Shown here: positions 1 to 5,411 of the stretch, piece by piece
Numbering within the stretch: the first letter of the stretch is position 1
How the letters are laid out: each line of letters starts with the position of its first letter
From: Planctomycetaceae bacterium
GTDB lineage: Bacteria > Planctomycetota > UBA1135 > GCA-002686595
NCBI GenBank assembly: GCA_013360535.1
Contig: JABWBL010000240.1
Span: forward strand, 1-5,893
Length of the DNA: 5,893 nucleotides
Direction of reading: 5' to 3'
Program-made: the position numbers and the translations under genes
The notes under the pieces: model-generated
What the model saw: the letters and a program-made list of their open reading frames with translations, nothing else
Told to the model about the DNA's origin: nothing
Database searches by the model: none

Positions 1-948
1 TTGCTTGTGGTTTTTTTTGACCGTCTCGCGCGCCGTCGCGAGCCCAAGGGACGCCGCGGCGTGATGGCCGGCGGCCGCGGCGTCGCGCTCGCCGAGGAGA
101 GTTCCGTCGCGGATTCTCCGCTGTTTCTGTGCCTCGATCTCGACGCGGGCGCGCGCGGTGAACGTGCCGAAGCGCTCGTGCGCATCGCGTCGGCCGTCGA
201 CGAAGCCTGGCTCGATCGCGAGCGCCTGCGCACCAGCACGGTGGCGATCTTCGACGACGAGAAGGAGCGCGTCTTCGCGCTCAAGCGCACCGAGTTCGAC
301 GACCTCGTGCTCGAGGAGTCGCAGGCTGGCGTGCCCGAGCCCGCCGACGCCGCTCGCGCGCTCGCTCTCGCCGCCTCCACGCGCCTCGAGCGTGTGCTGC
401 CGCCCGACGACGACGAGCTGTGGGACTTCGTGCGCCGTGTGACCTGCCTGCGCCAGTGGATGCCCGACCTCGCGCTGCCCGAGCTCACCCGCGAGTCGTT
501 GCGCGAGCTCCTGCCCGAGCTGTGCGAAGGCCGCCGCACGTTCGACGAGCTGCGCCGCGCGCCGTGGCTCGACTTCGCTCGCGCGCGTTTCGACCACCGC
601 CAGCTCCAGACGATCGAACGCGAAGCTCCCGAACGCTTGCGCGTGCCTTCGGGCAGCGAGATCCGCCTCGTCTACGAGCCCGGCAAGGCTCCGGTGCTCG
701 CCGCTCGCATCCAGGAACTCTTCGGCCTCGCCGAAACCCCGCGCGTCGCCGCCGGCCGCATCGGCGTCCTCATGCACCTGCTCGCGCCCAACCATCGACC
801 CCAGCAAATCACCGAGGATCTGCGCAGTTTCTGGGACACCACCTATCCACTCGTCGCCGCCGAGCTGCGCCGCCGCTACCCGCGCCACTCGTGGCCCGAC
901 GATCCCTGGAACGCTCCCGCGGAGCGCCGCCCCAGGCGCCGCACCTGA
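1..948 (+). CDS. hrpB: ATP-dependent helicase HrpB, C-terminal part (5' end outside window)
   Basis: This is the C-terminal 315 codons of an HrpB-family DExH-box ATP-dependent RNA helicase. The family member is usually about 800-850 residues, so roughly the last two fifths are present. The N-terminal ATPase and helicase motor motifs lie upstream of the window and cannot be checked. What identifies it is the HrpB-specific C-terminal domain: the PGKAPVLAARIQELFGLAETPRVAAGR stretch (LAETPR from about residue 243), then LLAPNHRPQQITEDL and FWDTTYPLVAAELRRRYPRHSWPDDP. The first residues, ending FFDRLARRR, match the family's (Y/F)PDR(V/I)ARRR segment. The reading frame is already open at base 1, so the TTG there is not taken as the start. 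The protein ends in a short basic tail (RRPRRRT). The physiological role of HrpB is poorly defined in most bacteria; cytoplasmic RNA remodelling is the usual inference. The gene converges on the P-domain gene cluster and has no evident functional link with it. Confidence 0.93.
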   Translation: MLVVFFDRLARRREPKGRRGVMAGGRGVALAEESSVADSPLFLCLDLDAGARGERAEALVRIASAVDEAWLDRERLRTSTVAIFDDEKERVFALKRTEFDDLVLEESQAGVPEPADAARALALAASTRLERVLPPDDDELWDFVRRVTCLRQWMPDLALPELTRESLRELLPELCEGRRTFDELRRAPWLDFARARFDHRQLQTIEREAPERLRVPSGSEIRLVYEPGKAPVLAARIQELFGLAETPRVAAGRIGVLMHLLAPNHRPQQITEDLRSFWDTTYPLVAAELRRRYPRHSWPDDPWNAPAERRPRRRT

Positions 949-983
949 AGCGACGCGAATTTCGGAACGCGCCGCAAAAGCAT

Positions 984-1017
984 CGAGGCCGGCCGCAGCG
1001 AACTGCGACCGGCCTCG
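984..1017 (-). terminator. Stem-loop 3' of gene A, possible bidirectional terminator
   Basis: Arms 984-998 and 1003-1017 form a 15-bp stem around a 4-nt loop. In the - strand RNA the loop is UUCG and all 15 positions pair, one of them as a U-G wobble. In the + strand RNA the same position is a C-A mismatch. On the - strand the stem begins 45 nt after gene A's stop and is followed, after a few bases, by a short U run (AAAA at 976-979 on +). On the + strand it lies 35 nt after the hrpB stop and is followed by AAGAGTTTGG. It could therefore end transcription in both directions, but the pairing favours the - strand. The U tracts are short, so classical intrinsic termination is inferred, not certain. 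Confidence 0.72.
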
Positions 1018-1062
1018 AAGAGTTTGGAGCGAAGTCAGCGCGAGGCTGACACGCTCACGCAA

Positions 1063-1491
1063 TCACGGGACGTACGTCATCTCGATCGCGTTCGACAGGT
1101 TCGTGGCCTTGCCAGCCGGCGGGTCGCGGAACCACGCCTGAACCTGAACCGTGTCGCCCGCCGACCAGGGGTTGCCGAGCGCGCCGGGGGTGGCGGCCTG
1201 GAAGGCGTTCCAGTCGAGCGACAGGGTGCCCGTGCAAGTGTTGACCGTGCCACCCGAGGTCTGGGTGCCGGTGCGCTGCGTCGGGGCCTTCACGCACAGG
1301 AAGCTCGAGGCGTTCCACGCGACCGCGGCCTGGCCGGTGATCGAGTAGAAGATCAGGGCCGACTTCTGGCCTTCGACGTTCGCCACCGAGATGTTGCAGG
1401 CGTTGGCGGCCGTGACGCTCGGGTTCGCGTTGGCGCTGATCGCGGCGACGCAGCCGTTCGTCGTGGTGCCACCCGTGCAGTACGCGACGGG
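1063..1491 (-). repeat. C-terminal module, copy A (142 residues)
   Basis: This is the coding sequence for residues 464-605 of gene A plus its stop, from PVAYC to MTYVP. It aligns without a gap to 3148-3576 and 4983-5411, with about 80% identical residues by hand alignment. Five cysteines (module positions 5, 14, 32, 66 and 86) are present in all three copies, and the last 28 residues differ only at the penultimate position. No catalytic signature is apparent. I do not know a named domain for it; a disulfide-stabilised secreted beta domain is inferred. Confidence 0.85.
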
Positions 1492-2880
1492 CGCGACCGG
1501 ACCGGTGACGCACAGTTCCCACGCGTTGAGGAAGCCGAAGTCGGCCGCCGTGCAGGTGTCGTAGACCTTCAGGGTCCAGGTGCCCGAGAGCGCCGGGATC
1601 GAGGCGATCGGCGTGTTCTGCAGGCCGGCGCCACCGTTCGGCCACAGGCCGAAGTCCTGGAGGTACGTGCCCGACGGGATCGTGCCGGAGCCGCAGGTGG
1701 GGAACGCCGGGGCGGCGTAGCTGGTGATCGTGTAGTCACCGCCGAAGTCGTCCGAGCAGCCACCGCAGAGGAACGCGTTGTCGCGCTGCAGGATGAGGTG
1801 GTCGGTGCCGGCCGGGTCCTGGAGCACGACCATGACGTCGGTGTTCCAGGTGTGGGTCAGGCCGATCAGCTTGACGGCGGCGATCGTGTTGCCCGGAGGA
1901 ATCACGATCGTGGCCGACGAGGTGAGCTCGCCCGTGGGCAGCGTGACGCCGAACGTGCCGTCGACGGAGCCCGTGGCCGGGAAGGCGGCCGCCGGAGCGC
2001 CACCCGCGAGGCAGTTCAGGGTCGGGATCGGCGGCGGAACGCCGAAGTTCTCGATCGACGACCAGGGGCCGTTGCCGACGCTGTTGACGCCGCGGACACG
2101 CCACGTGTGGGCACCGGCGCCGAGCGTCGGGACCACGTAGGGCGAAGCGACACCCGTCGTCAGGTTGCCGTCGAGCTCGAGGTCGTAGCTCGTGGCGCCG
2201 TTGACCGCGTTCCAGCTGAAGTTGACCGGCGGGAGCACGATCGTGTTGGCGATCGGCGCGATCAGCGTCGGGGCCGACGCCGGCGGCTGGGCGCTGCTCG
2301 GCAGGCCGAAGCACAGTTCCCAGCTCGTCAGGGCTCCAGAGTCACTGCTGACCCAGTCGTAGGCGTACAGCGTCCACGTGCCGCTCGAGATCGGGATCGA
2401 TTCGATCGCGGTGTTGGAGATGCCGTTGTTGCCGCTCACGTACGTGCCGAAATCCTGCGTGTACGTGCCCGACGGAGCGACGGCGCCCGTGGCCCAGATC
2501 GAAGGCGCGAGCAGGATCGGGTCGACGATCTCGTAGTCGCCAGCGAAGTCGGTGCTCGGGTCCGTGCTCATGCCGCACAGGATGTTGAACTTCGCGCCGG
2601 CGGGGTTCTGCAGCACGAACTGCATGTCGCCACCCCACGTGTGGGTGACGCCGTTGAGCTTGACCGACTTGAGCACGGTCGCGCCCGCGGGCACGGTGAC
2701 GGCGAGCGACTGCTGGAACGGCGACGGGGGCAGCACGGTCGAGAACGTGCCGCCGCCACCGGTGCCGGTTGCGGGAAGTGCGCCGCCGGGGCCGCCGGGG
2801 ATGCACTGGGCCGCCGCCGTCTGGGGGAGTGTGATCGCCGCGAGAGCGGCGAGCACGGCGAAGGACGAAGAACGAATCAT
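1063..2880 (-). CDS. Gene A: secreted protein with two P/homoB domains, an Fn3-like domain and a shared C-terminal module
   Basis: Predicted exported protein of 605 residues. An N-terminal signal peptide starts MIRSSSFAVLAALAAITL and has a likely signal peptidase I site after AAA at residue 24. Domains in order: P/homoB domain (about 57-192, with THTWGGDMQFVLQNPAG and SGTWTLYAYD...WELCF); fibronectin type III-like domain (about 203-281, with FSWNAV, YDLELDG and HTWRVRGVNSVGNGPWS); second P domain (about 321-459, with LTHTWNTDVMVVLQDPAG and SGTWTLKVYD); and the shared module (464-605). P domains normally follow subtilisin/kexin protease domains, but no protease is present here. I chose the ATG at 2880 because the signal peptide begins there; the frame also has an ATG at 2946, which would add 22 polar residues in front. 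AGGA at 2894-2891 is a weak ribosome-binding site. The Cys at 26 is not a lipobox, since Gln precedes it. Surface binding, adhesion or a structural role is inferred; the exact function is unknown. Paralogue of the two genes upstream of it. Confidence 0.9.
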   Translation of the reverse strand: MIRSSSFAVLAALAAITLPQTAAAQCIPGGPGGALPATGTGGGGTFSTVLPPSPFQQSLAVTVPAGATVLKSVKLNGVTHTWGGDMQFVLQNPAGAKFNILCGMSTDPSTDFAGDYEIVDPILLAPSIWATGAVAPSGTYTQDFGTYVSGNNGISNTAIESIPISSGTWTLYAYDWVSSDSGALTSWELCFGLPSSAQPPASAPTLIAPIANTIVLPPVNFSWNAVNGATSYDLELDGNLTTGVASPYVVPTLGAGAHTWRVRGVNSVGNGPWSSIENFGVPPPIPTLNCLAGGAPAAAFPATGSVDGTFGVTLPTGELTSSATIVIPPGNTIAAVKLIGLTHTWNTDVMVVLQDPAGTDHLILQRDNAFLCGGCSDDFGGDYTITSYAAPAFPTCGSGTIPSGTYLQDFGLWPNGGAGLQNTPIASIPALSGTWTLKVYDTCTAADFGFLNAWELCVTGPVAPVAYCTGGTTTNGCVAAISANANPSVTAANACNISVANVEGQKSALIFYSITGQAAVAWNASSFLCVKAPTQRTGTQTSGGTVNTCTGTLSLDWNAFQAATPGALGNPWSAGDTVQVQAWFRDPPAGKATNLSNAIEMTYVP

Positions 2881-3054
2881 GGTGAGAGGGTCCTGATGTG
2901 GGGAAACGCGCGTGGGCCGAGGCTCGTCACGGGAGCCGACCCTCACGCGGCTCTTTCGAGACTACCCCCTTTTGCGGGGTCCGGGGAGGCCGGTTTCCGC
3001 TTTGTCTCGACGCGCCTTGGGCCCACGCGCCGTCCGCAATCTGGATCAAATGCC
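2881..3054 (-). promoter_or_regulatory. Leader and presumed promoter region of gene A
   Basis: No credible gene lies here. On the - strand the stretch runs from the stem-loop behind gene B to the start of gene A, so it should hold gene A's promoter. No convincing -35/-10 pair is visible. What can be seen is AGGA at 2894-2891, 10 nt before the ATG, as a weak Shine-Dalgarno. There is also a TAGTCTC motif (2964-2958) resembling TAGGCTC at a similar distance from gene B's start, and an inverted repeat TCGAGAC (2956-2962) / GTCTCGA (3004-3010) that could form a leader structure. Confidence 0.35.
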
Positions 3055-3091
3055 GCGGGGCCGGCCGCCTGAACAAGGCGACCGGCCCCGC
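3055..3091 (-). terminator. Stem-loop 3' of gene B
   Basis: Arms 3055-3070 and 3076-3091 give a 16-bp stem with a 5-nt loop, starting 56 nt after the stop of gene B on the - strand. All positions pair in the - strand RNA, with a single U-G wobble (plus-strand positions 3065 and 3081). On the + strand that position is a C-A mismatch. Only a weak UUU follows (GGCAUUUGAUCC), so this is a likely transcript end or a 3' stabilising hairpin and not a textbook U-tract terminator. Its stem is clearly related to those at 984-1017 and 4897-4929. Confidence 0.7.
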
Positions 3092-3147
3092 ACGATTCCA
3101 ACCTGTCAGCGTGATCCGTCAGGAGTGCTGGCCAGGTCCGTCCGCGA

Positions 3148-3576
3148 TCACGGGGCGTACGTCATCTCGATCGCATTGGAGAGGTTCGTCGCCTTGCCGG
3201 CCGGCGGGTCGCGGAACCACGCCTGGACCTGCACCTTGTTGCCCGCGCTGAACGGGTTGCCCAGCGCCGTCGGGTTGGCGGCCTGGAAGGCGTTCCAGTC
3301 GAGCGAGAGGACGCCGTCGCAGGCGCCGACCGTGCCACCCGAGGTCTGGGTGGTGGAGCGCTGCGTCGGAGCCTTGACGCACAGGAAGCTGGTGGCGTTC
3401 CACGCGAGGCTGAGCTGGCCCGAGATCGAGTAGAAGATCAGGCCGGACTTCTGGCCTTCGACGTCCGTGACCGTGATGTTGCAGGCGTTGGCCGCCGAGG
3501 CGCTCGGGTTGGCCGAGGCCGCGATGTCCGCCGTGCAGCCGTTCGTGGTCGTGCCGGCCGTGCAGTAGGCCACGGG
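3148..3576 (-). repeat. C-terminal module, copy B (142 residues)
   Basis: This encodes residues 378-519 of gene B plus the stop, PVAYC to MTYAP. It is collinear with copies A and C with no insertions or deletions, and about 80% identical to each at protein level by hand count. All five cysteines are conserved. At the 3' end, the nucleotide sequence diverges from copies A and C at bases where those two are identical (for example around 3176-3182). Confidence 0.85.
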
Positions 3577-4707
3577 ACCGGCGGAGCCGGCGAAGCACAG
3601 GCTCCAGTCGCCCAGGGCGCCGACGTCACCACCGGCCCAGTCGTAGATCGTCAGCGTCCAGTTGCCCGAGACGACCGGGATCGTGTTGAGCGGCGTGTTG
3701 AAGACGTTGTTCGTGCCCGTCGGCCACGTGCCGAAGAACTGGTTGTACTCGCCGGGGTTGAGCACGGTGCCGCCGTTGCAGCCGCTGATCGAGGCCACAC
3801 CGCTGGTGCGGATCGTGTAGCTGCCCGAGAGGTCGCAGTTGCCGAGCGGGCGGCAGACGATGTTGTGGCCGACGCCCGAGGGGTCGGTGAGGACGAACTG
3901 CAGGTCGCCGACCCACGTGTGCGGGGTCACGAAGTCGAACTGCACGGCCTCGAGCGTCGAGGCGCCGCTGGGCACCGTCACGTTGTAGGTGTTGGAGTAG
4001 GGCGTCGCCGGGAAGGTGCCCGGGAAGGCGCCGCCGGTGCCACCCGTGCCGCTCGCGGGGACCGCGCCGGCGCCCGTGCCGTTGGACGTGCAGAGCAGCG
4101 GCGGCGGCGGCGGCGGCGGAGGCGTCGGCTGGCCGAAGCAGAGCTCCCAGCTCGTCACGGCGCCGACGTCACCACCGGCCCAGTCGTACACGTAGAGCGT
4201 CCACGTTCCGCTGGAGATCGGAATCTGCTCGAGCGGAGTGTTGTTGATGCCGGCCGAGCCGTTCACGAACGAGCCGTAGTCCTGCGAGTACGTGCCGTTC
4301 GCCACCGGGTTGCCACCCGACGCCCAGGCCGGGGCCGCCGCGATGAGGTCGACGATTTCGTAGTCTCCGCCGAGGTCGATGTTGCCCGCGCCGGTCTGGC
4401 CGCAGTAGACGTTGTAGAGCCCGCCCGCAGGGTTCTGCAGCACGAACTGAAGGTCACCGAGCCACGTGTGGCTGGTGCCGATGAGCTTGAGCGATTTCAG
4501 CACCGTCGCGCCACCGGGCACGGTGACGGCGAGGGTCGAGACCATCGGGCTGGGAGGCAGGGTTCCGGGGAACGCGCCGCCGCCGCCGGTGCCGCTGGCG
4601 GGGATCAGGCCGGAGGCGCCTCCGCCGACGCACTGCGCCGACGCGGCTTGGGTGAGGGCCACGGCTGCGAACAGCGCCGTGGTGGCAAGGAATCTCGTAC
4701 GAATCAT
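3148..4707 (-). CDS. Gene B: secreted protein with two P/homoB domains joined by a proline linker, and a shared C-terminal module
   Basis: Predicted exported protein of 519 residues. The signal peptide (MIRTRFLATTALFAAVALTQ...) has a likely cleavage after ASA at residue 24. Domains in order: P/homoB domain (about 57-192, HTWLGDLQFVLQNPAG ... SGTWTLYVYDWAGGDVGA ... WELCF), closely similar to gene A's first P domain; a linker with eight consecutive prolines (196-203); a second P domain (about 238-373, HTWVGDLQFVLTDPSG ... SGNWTLTIYDWAGGDVGA ... WSLCF); and the shared module (378-519). No protease or other catalytic domain is present. The frame stays open upstream through gene C, but the start is set at 4707 by the signal peptide and by AGGAAG at 4723-4718, spaced 10 nt from the ATG. 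A stem-loop lies on each side, so it is probably transcribed separately from its paralogues. A role at the cell surface or outside the cell is inferred; the ligand is unknown. Confidence 0.9.
   Translation of the reverse strand: MIRTRFLATTALFAAVALTQAASAQCVGGGASGLIPASGTGGGGAFPGTLPPSPMVSTLAVTVPGGATVLKSLKLIGTSHTWLGDLQFVLQNPAGGLYNVYCGQTGAGNIDLGGDYEIVDLIAAAPAWASGGNPVANGTYSQDYGSFVNGSAGINNTPLEQIPISSGTWTLYVYDWAGGDVGAVTSWELCFGQPTPPPPPPPPLLCTSNGTGAGAVPASGTGGTGGAFPGTFPATPYSNTYNVTVPSGASTLEAVQFDFVTPHTWVGDLQFVLTDPSGVGHNIVCRPLGNCDLSGSYTIRTSGVASISGCNGGTVLNPGEYNQFFGTWPTGTNNVFNTPLNTIPVVSGNWTLTIYDWAGGDVGALGDWSLCFAGSAGPVAYCTAGTTTNGCTADIAASANPSASAANACNITVTDVEGQKSGLIFYSISGQLSLAWNATSFLCVKAPTQRSTTQTSGGTVGACDGVLSLDWNAFQAANPTALGNPFSAGNKVQVQAWFRDPPAGKATNLSNAIEMTYAP
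3616..3645 (-). repeat. 30-nt perfect direct repeat, copy in second P domain of gene B
   Basis: Identical base for base to 4159-4188 in the first P domain of the same gene, and it encodes YDWAGGDVGA. The adjoining bases on each side differ, and the surrounding domain sequence is only moderately similar. Identity at all synonymous positions suggests recent intragenic conversion or strong local constraint. Confidence 0.8.
4099..4119. repeat. Seven-unit CGG trinucleotide repeat (proline linker)
   Basis: Seven tandem CGG units on the + strand read as CCG proline codons in gene B. With the neighbouring CCT codon they make a run of eight prolines between its two P domains. Changes in unit number would keep the frame and only alter linker length. 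Confidence 0.85.
4159..4188 (-). repeat. 30-nt perfect direct repeat, copy in first P domain of gene B
   Basis: Partner of 3616-3645, encoding YDWAGGDVGA just before the final WELCF strand of the first P domain. In gene A's first P domain the same place reads YDWVSSDSGA, so the gene B copy resembles its own second P domain more than its orthologous position in gene A. Confidence 0.8.
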
Positions 4708-4896
4708 GGGAGCACCGCTTCCTGAGAGGAGGACGACTGTGACGAGCACGTAAGCGCGACGTCCTGATCGCGCCCGGGGGTGCTCGACACCTTTGAGCCT
4801 ACACCGCGTCTCCGTTCGAGGGGGAAGGCGTCTGCGGAATTGTGCGGAGCCGGGCCGGGGCCGGGCGCGGAGCTCCAAGATCCTGAAGAACGCGAC
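4708..4896 (-). promoter_or_regulatory. Leader and presumed promoter region of gene B
   Basis: No supportable gene lies here. On the - strand it runs from the stem-loop behind gene C to gene B's start. AGGAAG at 4723-4718 is a plausible Shine-Dalgarno, with a 10-nt gap to the ATG. TAGGCTCAAAG (4801-4791) resembles TAGTCTCGAAAG in the leader of gene A at a similar distance from the start and is a weak -10 candidate, but no matching -35 box is found. The remainder is GC-rich with short GGCCGGG-like runs (about 4849-4866). Confidence 0.35.
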
Positions 4897-4929
4897 CGGG
4901 GCCGGCTTCCCCTGAGGAAACCGACCCCG
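4897..4929 (-). terminator. Stem-loop 3' of gene C
   Basis: Arms 4897-4910 and 4916-4929 form a 14-bp stem with a 5-nt loop, starting 53 nt after gene C's stop. In the - strand RNA all 14 positions pair, two as U-G wobbles; both are C-A mismatches on the + strand. No clear U tract follows. It is related in sequence and position to the hairpins behind genes A and B. Confidence 0.68.
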
Positions 4930-4982
4930 ATTCCGGACTCTCGCCCGCGCCTGCCAGCCCAGCTGGCCGACGCGCGGCGCGC

Positions 4983-5411
4983 TCAAGGCGCGTACGTCAT
5001 CTCGATCGCGTTCGACAGGTTCGTCGCCTTGCCGGCCGGCGGATCCCTGAACCACGCTTGGACCTGCACGACGTCCCCCGAGGACCAGGGCTGGCCGAGG
5101 GCCGTGGGGTGGCTCAGCTGGTAGGCGTTCCAGTCGAGCGAGAGCGTGCCGTCGCAGGCGAGCACCGTGCCGCCCGAGGACTGGGGGCCCGAGCGCTGGG
5201 TCGGCGCCTTGACGCACAGGAAGCTCGAGGCGTTCCAGGCGAGGGTCGCGCGGCCGGTGATCGAGTAGAAGACGAGACCGGTCTTCTGGCCCTCGACGTT
5301 GGTGACGGAGATCGTGCAGGCGTTGGCGAGCGAGACACTCGGGTTCGCGCTCGCGCTGATGGTCGCGTTGCAGCCGTTGGTCGTCGTGCCCGCGGTGCAG
5401 TAGGACACCGG
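4983..5411 (-). repeat. C-terminal module, copy C (142 residues)
   Basis: The third collinear copy of the module, PVSYC to MTYAP, keeps the five cysteines and the VEGQK, FLCVKAPTQR, LSLDWNA and AWFRDPP blocks. Its last coding bases (4991-5024) are identical over 34 nt to copy A (1071-1104), whereas copy B differs there. Confidence 0.85.

Noticed and set aside
420..1049. Open frame on the + strand overlapping the hrpB end
   Set aside because: It is a frame-shifted shadow of hrpB, extremely rich in Arg, Ala and Pro. The hrpB frame matches its family through to the stop at 948.
2803..2880. Lipoprotein signal in genes A and B because Cys occurs at residue 26
   Set aside because: The residue before the Cys is Gln in both, which does not fit a lipobox. 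Cleavage after the preceding AAA or ASA by signal peptidase I fits better.
1024..3072. Long open frame on the + strand (about 680 codons) opposite gene A
   Set aside because: Its translation is dominated by Arg, Gly, Ala, Val and Asp in an unstructured way typical of antisense frames in GC-rich DNA. The opposite strand has a signal peptide, recognisable domains and paralogues.
3865..4725. Open frame on the + strand opposite gene B (about 286 codons)
   Set aside because: It is an antisense shadow of gene B with Arg/Ala/Gly/Val-rich translation and no recognisable domain.
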